From: Ophiura sarsii
Taxonomy: Eukaryota; Echinodermata; Ophiuroidea; Amphilepidida; Ophiuridae
Direction of reading: 5' to 3'
Assembly: GCA_035610835.1 (NCBI GenBank)
Contig: CM069442.1
Span: 3,025,353-3,089,352, forward strand
Length of the DNA stretch: 64,000 bases
Positions within the stretch are counted from its first letter, which is position 1. Every line of letters begins with the position of its first letter. The notes beneath the pieces were generated by a model. That model worked only from the letters and a program-made list of their open reading frames with translations, was not told the origin of the DNA and did not search any database. Of the stretch, positions 12,111 through 23,436 are shown in pieces. Position numbers and translations under genes: made by a program.

Positions 12111-13047
12111 AAAGTTCCCATTGTATAACTATTACCTATACATTGTACTGGTATGTCTTCAAAGTTCCCATTGTATAACTATTACCTATACATTGTACTG
12201 GTATGTCTTCAAAGTTCCCATTGTATAACTATTACCTATACATTGTACTGGTATGTCTTCAAAGTTCCCATTGTATAACTATTACCTATACATTGTACTG
12301 GTATGTCTTCAAAGTTCCCATTGTATAACTATTACCTATACATTGTACTGGTATGTCTTCAAAGTTCCCATTGTATAACTATTACCTATACATTGTACTG
12401 GTATGTCTTCAAAGTTCCCATTGTATAACTATTACCTATACATTGTACTGGTATGTCTTCAAAGTTCCCATTGTATAACTATTACCTATACATTGTACTG
12501 GTATGTCTTCAAAGTTCCCATTGTATAACTATTACCTATACATTGTACTGGTATGTCTTCAAAGTTCCCATTGTATAACTATTACCTATACATTGTACTG
12601 GTATGTCTTCAAAGTTCCCATTGTATAACTATTACCTATACATTGTACTGGTATGTCTTCAAAGTTCCCATTGTATAACTATTACCTATACATTGTACTG
12701 GTATGTCTTCAAAGTTCCCATTGTATAACTATTACCTATACATTGTACTGGTATGTCTTCAAAGTTCCCATTGTATAACTATTACCTATACATTGTACTG
12801 GTATGTCTTCAAAGTTCCCATTGTATAACTATTACCTATACATTGTACTGGTATTTCTTCAAAGTTCCCATTGTATAACTATTACCTATACATTGTACTG
12901 GTATTTCTTCAAAGTTTCCATTGTATAACTATTACCTATACATTGTACTGGTATTTCTTCAAAGTTCCCATTGTACTGGTATGTCTTCAAAGTTCCCATT
13001 GTATAACTATTACCTATACATTGTACTGGTATTTCTTCAAAGTTCCA
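12111..13047 (+). repeat. 50-bp minisatellite, ~18-19 copies, in the intron
   Basis: The unit begins aaagttcccattgtataact and ends gtactggtatgtcttc (50 bp). Copies from 12111 to about 12840 are identical. The last few carry gtatttcttc, one has gtttcc, and one is internally deleted. Variation is therefore concentrated at the 3' end. Confidence 0.95.
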
Positions 13048-13766
13048 ATTATGTAGAAAACTTATAAGGCGACGGAAAAAAATCCTCTGTTGTACAACGG
13101 GCCTGACCGACCCAATTCTTTAGAAATTGGGGACAAATATTTTCACATTTCAATAAATACTGACCCGAATAACTTTTTGTTGCTTGTCGAAAACCCCCAA
13201 AATGTGTACAGATTTTTGTGTGGATTTTGTACGACCATTTTCAAAGGTGTCATGTGCCCAAGTGTCATAAAAGGAAAGCAGTATCATCTGGTTGTCTATA
13301 GATCCATAGAACAATTTTTGGTCATTTGTATAGATGGGGTGACAGGTGACGTCACACCGGGCAAACGTGGCTAGTTGCTATTGTTCTTTGCCTGGCAGTT
13401 TGCGCGCGCATCATGTTTTGTTTAGGACCCATACTTTTTAAAACTCGCGCCAAAGCATTATAAAGGGCAATACGGCATAGCGGACAGTGTTGTGGTCATA
13501 TGCTGTTCCCTCAAGCGTGTATCGACAGTCCAGTCCCTTCGCCCGTTGCGTTTGTTGATAAACATTGGATGTAAACAACGGTCACCTCATCTATAGAATG
13601 TAATGAAAGCAACAGAACGATGAAGGGGTAAGCTAGACATGTCATTGGTAAATCATGGAATCACCCATTTACATTGTTGATATGGATATAACATAGTTTG
13701 AATTATTCTCACTACACAAAGCTGAAGCTCAGAAATTAGGTCCAGGAAACATGTATTTTTATAATA
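13048..13766. other. intron sequence with one end of a GGCGACG-type MITE
   Basis: At 13063 the string ataaggcgacgg followed by gggcctgaccgaccc resembles the ends of the elements at 21391 and 24925. The opposite end is not clear. An open frame at 13090-13374 lies inside this material and is probably spurious. Confidence 0.45.
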
Positions 13767-13883
13767 CAGGGTGTCCCAAAAGTGTTGATACTTTTTTAAA
13801 GCTTGATTTCCCTGGTGAAATAATTTGCAGTATAAAACAGTATTAAAGCTTTAAGAAAGTATCAACACTTATCGGACACTCTG
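13767..13883. mobile_element. 117-bp mariner-like MITE
   Basis: Inverted ends CAGGGTGTCCCAAAAGTG and CAGAGTGTCCGATAAGTG are flanked by TA (13765-13766, 13884-13885). It lies 55 bases before the acceptor of the last zinc-finger exon. The CAGGGTGTCC terminus is typical of Tc1/mariner-derived MITEs. Confidence 0.8.
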
Positions 13884-13938
13884 TATATTCAGAACATACT
13901 AATTATTGCTCGGTATTACATATCACATCTCTTTTCAG

Positions 13939-16658
13939 ATTTGAAGGTTTTATTTGCTGATCGATCCCACTTCCAGCCTCGTCAACGATTCCTCCGTCTT
14001 TTCACTTGCAAGTACTGCAGCAAATTTTCAAATCAAGTCAGCAGACACGCCCAGCATGTCAGAAAGCACGAAAGACGATTGAACAAATTCTGGCACCGAA
14101 AGCCGCACAAGTGCTCTAAGTGTCCAAGAACGTTCTCATTCGTTTCTACTCTGAATTGTCATGTGGGTGAGACTCATACAGAAAAGGAACTTTGCCCTGA
14201 GGAAAACCGTGTTGAAGATATTGTACTCAATGCAGTGGGGAAGTTGGGGGACAAGGATGTTGGTGCTAATTTCATTGACATTGCTTATCCAATATTAGGA
14301 GATGGTTATAAGTGTCCAAAGTGTGAGCAAAGTTTCAGTGATAAGTTAAATTTGACTAAGCATGAAATGGCACACATTACAGATAGGGTAACAGACTCAG
14401 GGGGAAATATCCATAAATGTCCACATTGTACAAAAGAATTCACCAACAAATTGGACATGACGGAACATCTGCTGACGCACACTGGGGATGACATTGATTT
14501 GATCGATATTCATTTCAAATCATTTGATAAACCCCACAAATGTCCACAATGTTCACAGAGTTTTGTTGATATGCTGGAGCTCACAGCGCATCTCATGACT
14601 CATGCCAAGTCTAACATTGATGTACCGGCTTCTAGTGAAGTAAAAGATCAAAGGATATTACCAGACAACCAGCATACATGCCCGTGCTGCGATAAGGTCT
14701 TCGAGCAAAAATATGAATTGACCGCTCACGTTATGTCCCACACAAACATTGAACCGCGTTTTCACGAGAATTTCCACAAGTGCCTGAGTTGCAAACGAGT
14801 GTTCACTGAAATGTATCATTTGGTCGAGCACTTGAAGACTCATGTCGGTGTTGACAATGCTGTGGTGAGTAGCGATGCACCCGTACTGGAGAAACCGCAT
14901 CATTGTCCGCATTGCGAGAAATGCTTCGCACGTCGTGGCGACATGAACAAACACATCAGAATTCATACAGGTGAGAAACCATATCCGTGTGAACATTGTA
15001 CAAAACGATTCGCCAATAAGAGCAATTTGACGTCACATACAAGAACGCACACACGAGAGAAACTCTACCATTGTCCGATATGTCAGAAGAGTTTTGCAGG
15101 AAGCGGGGATCTGAAGAAGCACATTAGGACGCATACTTTGGAGAAGCCATATCAATGTGAACATTGCCCGAAGAGTTTTGCGACTAAGAGTAACTTGAGC
15201 CAGCATATAAGGATACACACACATGAAAAAAAGTATGAATGCCATATATGTGGGAAAAGCTTCACGCAGAACAGCAATCTCACACAGCATGTCAGAACAC
15301 ACACGCTGGAGAAGCCATACCAATGCGATCAGTGTGAGAAATCGTTTGCTAACAAGTCAAACCTTAACAAGCACATCAATACGCACAGAAATCTTGAGAA
15401 GATACACCAGTGCCAGCATTGCCACAAGTGTTTTGTACAGAAGCGATACTTAACCCAGCATATCCGAACTCACAACAACATAGCTAACCCGTATCAGTGC
15501 CAATATTGCAGCAATAGCTACCAGCAGAATAAAGAATTGACGGAACACATCAAAACCCATTCTTTGATCAAACCGTTTCAGTGTCTGAACTGCAGCAAAA
15601 GTTTCACCGAGGCTGAGGATTTACTTGAGCACACTCGCATACATGGTATCGGCACGTATCAATCTAGCGGTGCTGGGGTATCTGACGGCGAACCCGAGAA
15701 TCTTAAGAAAACCACATCTCCAACTATATCTTCCACGAGAGATGAAAAGCTAAACTCTGCGAGTTCGAGTGAAAATGTCCCCCTCGTTGATCTGCGTAGA
15801 GTGCAAAAGTCAAACAATCCTTTTCTGTGTCAGCATTGTCAAGTAGGTTTTCCGGGCAAGGCTGCACTGATGGAGCATGAGTGCACACACAATCTTGATA
15901 CGCCATTTGAGCGTCAGCAGCATCAAGTAGGTTTTCCGAGCAAGGCTTCACTGATTGAGTATGAGCGCACACACAATCTTGATACGCCAATTGAGCGTCA
16001 GCAGCATCAAGTAGGTTTTCCGAGCAAGTCTTCACTGATTGAGTATGAGCGCACGCACAATCTTGATACACCATTTGAGCGTCAGCAGCATCAAGTAGGT
16101 TTTCCGAGCAAGGCTTCACTGATTGAGTATGAGCGCACACACAATCTTGATACGCCAATTGAGCGTCAGCAGCATCAAGTAGGTTTTCCTAGCAAGGCTT
16201 CACTGATTGAGTATGAGCGCACGCACAATCTTGATACACCATTTGAGCGTCAGCAGCATCAAGTAGGTTTTCCGAGCAAGGCTTCACTGATTGAGTATGA
16301 GCGCACGCACAATCTTGATACGCCATTTGAGCGTCAGCAGCGTCAAGTAGGTTTTCCGGGCAAGGATGTGCTGATGGAGCACGAGCGCACACACAATATT
16401 GAAAGGCCATTTAAGTGCCAGCAGTGTCAAGTAAGTTTTCCGGGCAAGACTGCACTGATGGAGCACGAGCGCACACACAATCTTGGAACACCATTTCAGT
16501 GTCAGCAGCATCAAGTAGGTTTTCCGACCAAGGATGCACTGATGGAGCACGAGCGCACACACAATCTTGATACGCCATTTCAGTGTCAGTTCTGTAGCAA
16601 GTCTTTTGTATGGGAGGACACGCTTGCCGCACATGTCAAGACCCACAAATCGGATTAA
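13939..16658 (+). CDS. C2H2 zinc-finger protein, large terminal exon
   Basis: Acceptor cttttcag at 13938; the exon continues the frame of exon B through a split GAT codon and ends at TAA 16656-16658. With exons A and B the product is about 1004 residues. I count about 16 C2H2 fingers in the first two thirds. Fingers 8-13 have typical TGEKP-like linkers (HTGEKPY, HTLEKPY). A linker free of fingers follows, then ten 28-residue finger repeats (QCQxCQVGFP...ALMEHERTHNLDTP). Such proteins bind DNA in the nucleus as transcription regulators. The family is recognised but orthology is not, and the N-terminus has no known effector domain. The tail is unusual: six of its ten repeats have lost both zinc-binding cysteines while the frame is kept. 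Confidence 0.9.
15822..16658 (+). repeat. 84-bp in-frame zinc-finger repeat array with six cysteine-less copies
   Basis: There are ten repeats of 28 codons. Copy 1 (15822), copy 8 (FKCQQCQ) and copy 10 (FQCQFC) keep C2H2. Copies 2-7 (15906-16409) read ERQQHQVGFP or ERQQRQVGFP, so the cysteines are replaced by Arg and His/Arg. In copies 2-6 the first histidine is Tyr (SLIEYERTH). Copy 9 has lost the second Cys. Copies 2-6 are nearly identical in nucleotides and alternate FERQ/IERQ. Confidence 0.95.
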
Positions 16659-17716
16659 GCTGTCACTCACTTTGCAGCTGCTGATGCAAATACTGCAAAC
16701 AAACCACAAAACTTGAGTGCATGAAGAACGTAGGTCCATTTATACCAGATTTGAATTACTGGTCTAACCAGTGGTTAGTGCGTGATAAGTTGCTTGACTC
16801 CAATCACTCTCCTCTTCCAGTGAGGGGAAAGCATTCAACAGTGTTCTCAACTTAGTACATGCATAGCTCGTAGTCTTACAAATAAGCTAATCAACTTTGG
16901 CACTCATGCTAAAATAGGGCGTCATACACTAGAATACTCACTGAGATTACTGCATAGAGGATAGTTAATGAACTTTGAATTGACGTATATTGCAAATTTG
17001 TGAGAGGGATTCTCAACGTGTGGCGCACGCACCACATGTCGCATTTGCATATGCCAATTGGCGCATGGTCTCAAATCAGAAAAAAAATCCACAGAAAAAT
17101 ATCCACTATCTTATTGTGCAAGTTAATTTATCCAAAATTATAAATGAGTGACAGGAATGCCCTTCTACAGGTCTTTAAAAAGGCAATAGCCTCAATGGGC
17201 GTCTGTAATAAGGATCCAAATTAAATTGCCGCCAATTATATTATTTATAAATGGCTTGACAAGATGATACAAACAAGTTGCTGTGACAGTTTTACTGTAC
17301 TACCGCCTGCATTTATATGTTGGACAATGTAACGCAGGTAATACCAGTGCAGTATTATCCTAATATGAAATCAGAAGGTTGTCAGGTGGATCTGGCCAAG
17401 TAAACATGGGTTTTCTCCATATATTTTCATTACATCAACATTTTCTTGGGAAATATTGGTTAATATCCATCATCAGTGCTGTGACCAAGTCACTGAGCCA
17501 CAAATCAATTCACAAACAGATGTGATATGAATCACCTCAAGTGTTTCTCATACCTCAAGTCAAGTCAATCCAATAGGTCAAGTCACTGGTTGGCTCTTGG
17601 GAGTCAAATCATTGAATTTGTTCAAGTCGCATCAAATCATATTGAACACACTCAATTATCAGATTAAATTCACTGATATTACATATGACATGTTCAGGTC
17701 AATTTCAAAAGTAGGT
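16659..17716. other. gene-free sequence downstream of the zinc-finger gene
   Basis: Presumed 3' UTR and intergenic sequence. No canonical AATAAA close to the stop was found. From about 17520 TCAAGTCA-rich sequence starts. Confidence 0.4.
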
Positions 17717-18005
17717 AAGGCCAAACAAAGAAGAAAGTTTGTCTCAGAAACATTTTGCAAAGTGCTGTGCAATTTTTAATTTTTTTTTAGAAAATAGGCT
17801 ATGAGGTATGCAATTTTTTGTTGTTGCTTATCCAAGCTTACAGAGAACTTGACTTTTTTTTAAAAATCCAAAATGTCAACAACAAAAAAAATCCAAAAAA
17901 TCCATAAAAATGTAGGCCTCAGCGCATAGACCTACGCGCTGTAGCTCATTTCACATACGCATGCGGGCGGGCTTCTGATACAAACCTTCTTCTTTGTTTG
18001 GCCTA
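17717..18005. mobile_element. 289-bp MITE with AGGCCAAACAAAG ends
   Basis: Left end aggccaaacaaagaagaaag and inverted right end cttcttctttgtttggcc extend to about 30 bp of terminal inverted repeat; TA is on both sides. It sits inside TCAAGTCA-rich sequence. Confidence 0.8.
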
Positions 18006-18059
18006 AAGCATAATAATATTAATTAAGCAGTTGAACAAACTTTGCTTAGACTTAGTTTA

Positions 18060-18236
18060 GCACATGATTTTAGTCAAGTAAACTCAAGTCTTTTAAAAAT
18101 GTGACTCTAGACTAGTCATATCTTTTGAACAAATTGAACACCAAGTCACAAGTCAAGTCATTACCTCAGTGACACAAGTCAAGTCATCATAACTGGTGAC
18201 TTAAGTCAAAGTCAAGTCATTGACTTGTCACAACAC
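18060..18236. repeat. degenerate AAGTCAAGTCA repeats
   Basis: Many irregular copies of AAGTCA/TGACTT. The same pattern lies at 17515-17590, so the MITE at 17717 probably split one block. 18237-18648 shows nothing else. Confidence 0.6.
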
Positions 18237-18648
18237 TGAAGATCCACTATGCACTTATCAAACTGCGTGATACATTTCACGGACATAAATTATGCTAATG
18301 AGCTAATTCGTGAAGGACGCCGCTCATTAAATGACGTCACTCACATCATCGATATTTTTGGAACGCCAAATTTGTAGGTTTGAAATTCTAGGTCGAGTAA
18401 AATGATGGGCTTATTTGTTGTCTGAGCTTTTGTGAATGTTTTCCCGAATTGGAGTATTTTTTTATTGAAAATAGACAGTTCAAATTAAACGTTGGTTCCA
18501 AGTTCAACAGACAGCACATGCATTTAAGTACACAGCAACAACAATATACAGGCAACATTTGAGAAAAAACGATGCCCGGCTTTGCAAGTGAGTGTATGGG
18601 GAAGTGTACGGGTGAACATGACAAACCAAAACAGCCTAGTAAATAACC

Positions 18649-18674
18649 GCCTCCGTGGTGCAATTGGTTAGCGT

Positions 18675-18705
<31 letters not shown>

Positions 18706-18722
18706 GAGTCCACCCGGGGGCG
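18649..18722 (+). tRNA. tRNA-Asn (anticodon GTT)
   Basis: A complete cloverleaf can be drawn. The acceptor GCCTCCG pairs with CGGGGGC (one G-T pair). The anticodon stem TTCGG/CCGAA encloses CTGTTAA, so the anticodon is GTT. The T arm has GGTGG/CCACC with TTCGAGT. The A box (TGGTGCAATTGG) and B box (GGTTCGAGTCC) are intact, and T6 follows as a Pol III terminator. CCA is not encoded, as expected in animals. Confidence 0.95.
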
Positions 18723-20246
18723 TTTTTTGTTGTTGCATTTAATGCAGATCGACAAATCACAGTAACAATCTAATATTGACAAAATCACAGACCACTTACA
18801 CAAAAATCGCATCTGTGCATGCTCCTGTCGTGATCGAAATCCAACACACAAGCAATGGGCGAGTTTTATAAGTGCTATGTTGTCCCCTGAAGGTAAAATG
18901 TGTACAAAATGTGGTATTCATTTGTGACACTATCACAGGTGGACATAGTTAAAAGATCCATCTGTCTATAATATGTACATGTAGTCAGGCATATACACAC
19001 TATTTTGTTATTTACATGTATAATGTGACATCAAAACAGTAATTTATTTTTTGGTGCTATTTTATGTACTTGTTGTGAAGAAGTATAAGGCTATTTTAAA
19101 TTCAAAGTAATTCCATATTCATTGATACAAAAATGTAATTCATTAAAAATTACAAGGCATTTTGGTCAGCAAGTTACCATGATCAACTCAACATTTTCGA
19201 GCGGGACTCAATTTCCCTGGGACTCGCTCCCACCCTTGATACCCCATTCACAATTAGCAGGATATCAAATGTATATTTCCTAATTTCAGGTCAAGAAAAA
19301 AACTGCTCAATTGTGTTTATATACCAGAGTTTGTATGTTCAGGATGGCCCATGATGGTCTGCAGATTATAAAGTACTTTTCCCATGAGCAGAGCTTGCAT
19401 CTTTTAGATGCACTACTGTAAGTTCGGGTTCACTTAACAACTCTCCAAGCGATGTTGTTCTCAACATCATTGTCCTAATAGTTCCCATACTTGTGCCGAG
19501 TCTCTTATCATGGGCTACCTTGACTGAACAAACGTAACGAACTAATAACAGCATGCAGACATGCAAACAAATATCTTCTCAAGAACTTTATGTTATAGTA
19601 ATGTTACACCGCACTGGGCTCTCAGGTCATCGGGGCTTTGTATTTTGGCAATTTTTGATTGTTTTATGGTTCATGTTCGAACTTACATATTGATGTATTC
19701 TCATATAACCTTAACACCATTATCCGACCAGTAACTGAGCGAAATTGCGCTTTACACGGGCGTTATACCACACCAAATCGTTCCTCCGCTTTATGCACGT
19801 TTTTGGACACTTCACGCACGATGCGATTTCACGTTCTTTCAGTTGCTGTTTTGATTCACTTGAAGGCCATCATCTGCAGAGTGCAGCATGGATTTAATCC
19901 ATTCTGTACGAAACTATTTAGTCATGTAAATGCTTATTGCCTAAAGGTTGACTAACCATTCATGCTAACAAATAATTTATATAATTTTGACATAATTGCA
20001 TTTGTATTACTTCTGTTGCATTATTATATGGAAGCCATATTATTGTTGTGCACTGATACATGTAATGGATACGACCAGCCCATATGGCACTATATTAGCA
20101 GATACAGGAAGTAACTTACATGCATAGTTTGGCTTCTCTCTACACAATAGCAATTTGTGCCATTTTATTGTATTGTATACAAATTGACTCCTCATAGATA
20201 GATTGTTGTCATTTGATTGGTTAAAAGCCAGCTAATTCAGCTTTAA
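18723..20246. other. gene-free stretch
   Basis: AT-rich with no supported gene, RNA or repeat. Several 60-100 codon open frames show no recognisable protein. Confidence 0.4.
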
Positions 20247-20657
20247 AGCAGGTGTCCCGCAAGCATAAAAGTGTGCATTATATGTTAGAAAAATAACAAT
20301 CGAGCCCAACTTTTGTAATTATATAGAATAAAACACCACACTTATGACAAAAACAAATAAAAACCGCAATCTCTCAACATGCACTTTTTAAAATTCGCGG
20401 CGATCGAAAGTCCCAGTGTCGATGATGTCATAGTTATACAATGCACATGCGCAAATTTTAGCACCGATACCCATGACGTCATCGACACCGGGACTTTCGA
20501 TCGCCGCGAATTTTAAAAATTGCATGTTGAGTGATGGCAGTTTATATTCTTTTTTGTGACTAGTATGGTGTTTTGTTCTATATGATTACGTAATTTCGGC
20601 TCGATAATTATTTTTCTAACAAATAATGCTCAATGTTGTGCTTGTGGGACACTTCCT
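20247..20657. mobile_element. 411-bp fold-back element, TTAA-flanked
   Basis: The arms are about 200 bp and well conserved (AGCAGGTGTCCCGCAAGC versus AGGAAGTGTCCCACAAGC at the tips; attcgcggcgatcgaaagtc near the centre). TTAA is at 20243-20246 and 20658-20661. No coding capacity. Confidence 0.85.
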
Positions 20658-20661
20658 TTAA

Positions 20662-20889
20662 AGGCATATTATGTGATCTTTTCCAGGGGGCGCCCCTCTA
20701 TACATGACTTTTTTTAGAAAGTAGATTTTCTTGCAGATTTACACAAATATATTCTGAGTTACAGAGCAATTCGATTCCTAATTACTTCAAAATCATGGTT
20801 TTAGAGTGAAAAATAAACTGTTCTGCTAGCAGAACAGTTTATTTTCACTCTTAAATCTACTTTCTAAAAAAATCATGAATAATATGCCT
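20662..20889. mobile_element. 228-bp fold-back element, TTAA-flanked, adjacent to the previous one
   Basis: It begins AGGCATATTATGTGATC and ends aataatatgcct. The TTAA at 20658-20661 is shared with the preceding element, and another TTAA is at 20890-20893. The centre is a perfect hairpin around ctgttctgctagcagaacag. It belongs to the same family as 35138-35514. Confidence 0.85.
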
Positions 20890-20978
20890 TTAACTGAGTG
20901 AAGTCCTTAATTGTGTAACCAATAGATCATCGGAGCACCGCAGCAATATCCAACATTCCCATAATTGATCTGTGTCTG

Positions 20979-21333
20979 CAGGGATCTCATTCTGACGCGT
21001 CTGCGCGTCCTGGACCTCTCAATTTCTTGTAGTGACGCGTCAGGTTTCAAATTAGGAAGACTTGCGGGTCCCAATCAAAATTGAAGGAACCACCCCTTAA
21101 ATTTGATGATGTATGGAAATGGAAACCTTAAGAAATTCTGTAAATTACATATCCATCCTTTGCTCACAATATAAATTAATTAAAACTGTCCGTAAAAAAG
21201 TAAAATTTTCTAATACCCAAACTTCAGGACCCCTGAATTTCTTGGGGACCCCTTAAATTTGTTTTTTGAAGTCCTACGGGGTCCTGACAAATTACATAGG
21301 ACCTCTCACATTTTTGATCCAGTGCTATCCCTG
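20979..21333. mobile_element. 355-bp hAT-like MITE
   Basis: Ends CAGGGATCTC and inverted CAGGGATAGC. Flanking 8-mers are tgtgtctg and tgtgtgtg (one mismatch, and a TG-rich context weakens this). Confidence 0.55.
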
Positions 21334-21390
21334 TGTGTGTGTCAGACAACTGCTATCAGCTATGAATGCTTTTAATATTCTTAATCAATG

Positions 21391-21636
21391 AAGTCACAGG
21401 AAAAAACCTGTTCTACCAGCCTAGGCCAACCTTTTTTTAAATTTCCCAAACAAAAACAATTTTAGAAAATATTTGAATTTTGTTGTTGATTATTTTAAAC
21501 ATTTTGTGAAAATTCGAGAAAAAAAATGTCTGATTGTTTTTGGAAAACAAAAACAAAAATCCACACAAAAATGCCTGACCGACCAACCCTACCGAAAGGT
21601 CCGTTTGCCTGTAGAACAAGGTGTTTTGTTGTGACC
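21391..21636. mobile_element. ~246-bp inverted-repeat element
   Basis: Left: gtcacaggaaaaaacctgttctacc. Right, inverted: gtcacaacaaaacaccttgttctac. The interior contains gaccgaccaaccctacc, a motif also seen in the elements at 13063, 22279 and 24925. Confidence 0.6.
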
Positions 21637-21638
21637 TG

Positions 21639-21937
21639 AGGCTGGGTTCACATAGGAGTATACGGTATACGGTATACGCTATTCGCTATACGCTATTCGG
21701 TCACATAAGACGGCACCATTCAAAAAGGCCGTATAACCTGCGTATAGTGTAGTATAGTATACCGGGAATCGTGCTTGTTCGATTTTCGTGCACCGTATAC
21801 CGTCCTGTTTGGATGTGGCTGCAATTCGGCTACTACGAGTAGGGCTCGCGTATACCCTATGTGACTCGCCGTGCCCGTAATAGCGTATAGCGAATACCGT
21901 ATACCGTATACCGTATACTTCTATGTGAACCCAGCCT
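21639..21937. mobile_element. 299-bp MITE with GTATACG-repeat ends
   Basis: The terminal inverted repeat aggctgggttcacatag is followed by two to three copies of GTATACG, mirrored at the right end. 21938-22278 shows no further feature. Confidence 0.8.
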
Positions 21938-22905
21938 AAAGGCAACAATATAACATTTCAGGAACTAAAGTGTTAGATTAGCAAGCCAAACTCTCCTGGC
22001 TGACTTGCTTAGTGCTTTGCCTGTCATGCCGGCGATCTAGGTTCTCATCAATACCTGGGAGAAATAGCGGGTCAACATTTTGTGGTCCCCGCCTCCCCCG
22101 TTTTGTTGTTTAGTTAAGCTTAATAGTACTCATGCATTGTAGGTTAGATATTTAGTTCAAATCACAGAAAATACATGCTGGTATATAAAGCAGTCCGAGT
22201 AGCAGGACTTGCAGTCTTCCAGTCGATGACACTTCTGATAAGGATGGGGAGGCACTCTGACAGTCATAGAGCTTCATAAGGCCTAAAAAAAAAAGAGGTT
22301 TGATTGGCGTAACATGACCAAAACAAATAGGGTAGGTCGGTCGGGATTTTTTTATTTTTAATTATTTTTTTTATTTTTCAAATCACCTACTTTTGAACAC
22401 TTGAAAGAGCTCAGTACACACAAATCGTAGCTCTAGCGTATTTAATTGCCGGGCAAAAATGTATCGTTGTGTTCAACAATACCGTATATAACCAGCATTT
22501 GGCACGTTTTTATCTGGTTTTTATCTCTGATATACAGGGCGCCATCTCGCGATCAAAACGTCTTTTAAAAGTTTAATCTTAAAGGCACTTCCGAATCTCA
22601 AATGTTTGCCCCGGGCAAAGTCATATGACTCGCTACATACCCGAGATCCGCGTACACGTGTGATAAAACCCATGATGCAATACTGAAGAGTGCCTACAAA
22701 CATCAAATGTGAACGAAATCCGTCATTCCGCTTTATTTCAATGAAACCAGAGTTACAATCTGAAGCAACATCAAATCAATTTTTAAGCGAGAACCCTATG
22801 TTAAAAACATACAAAACTATAAATTTTAAAAGCATTATTAACTTATATAGTAATCGTGTTCACAAACGATATTTGAATCTATTTATGTTGTAACAACAGT
22901 ACAGT

Positions 22906-22978
22906 GCGCCGTTGGCTCAATCGGTAGAGCATTGGGTTAATGATCGAAAGGCCGGTGGTTCGAATCCCACCCAGAATG
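22906..22978 (+). pseudogene. tRNA-Ile-like sequence (AAT) in the left arm
   Basis: A box TGGCTCAATCGG and B box GGTTCGAATCC are intact and a T run follows. The anticodon stem TTGGG/TCGAA (one mismatch) encloses TTAATGA, giving AAT. The T stem needs a bulged C. The 5' acceptor GCGCCGT has no 3' partner, so a functional tRNA is doubtful. Confidence 0.55.
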
Positions 22979-23351
22979 GTTTTTTTGTCTTCGTTAGTAT
23001 CATATTAAATTTAGTAATTTTATGTTGGGTTTGTTTATCGTTCCCCATAATATTTGTGAATCCACGGACAAGATACTTTTAATTTGAATGTCTAAATTCA
23101 ATAATTTGAATGCAGTTCAACTTTTACTTGTTCATGGTCAGCGATGCGTAAATTGAATTATTGAGACCCTATAGCCCCATTGTTACACAAATAATCTGGG
23201 AAAGGCCAATTGTGCCATTATGAAAAGAGTCGATCGTTTCGTCATTGAATCGATATTCTGATTTCCCATGTTTAGGCGTATATGATTGTACGGTCATGTG
23301 CATGTACCAACATATGATCATTATGTAGAGAACACATAAACACGTCATTGA

Positions 23352-23436
23352 GTAGTTATGGCCGAGCGGTTACGACTATATGGACTAGTAATCGAATGGA
23401 TTCTCCCCTCCTCGGTTCGAATCCTGATGAATACCT
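23352..23436 (+). pseudogene. tRNA-Ser-like sequence with anticodon AGT
   Basis: The body GTAGTTATGGCCGAGCGGTT and a long variable arm (ggattctcccctcc) match class II tRNA-Ser. The anticodon loop is CTAGTAA, reading AGT instead of the expected AGA. The B box GGTTCGAATCC is present, but T stem and acceptor pairing are poor. It lies near the centre of the palindromic element, on the left side only. Confidence 0.5.

Noticed and set aside
12111..13047. Possible CRISPR-like array
   Set aside because: The whole 50-bp unit is repeated without unique spacers, in an animal intron. It is a minisatellite.
13941..13943. Start codon for the zinc-finger protein at this TTG
   Set aside because: A splice acceptor lies immediately upstream and the frame continues from exon B, so this is an internal exon, not a start.
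14306..16739. Several frames antisense to the zinc-finger exon, up to 151 codons
   Set aside because: Shadows of the repetitive zinc-finger coding strand.
18388..18738. 116-codon minus-strand frame with GLEPPTFRLTAEHAN text
   Set aside because: It is antisense to the tRNA-Asn gene. This text is a well-known false protein produced by translating tRNA-Asn in reverse.
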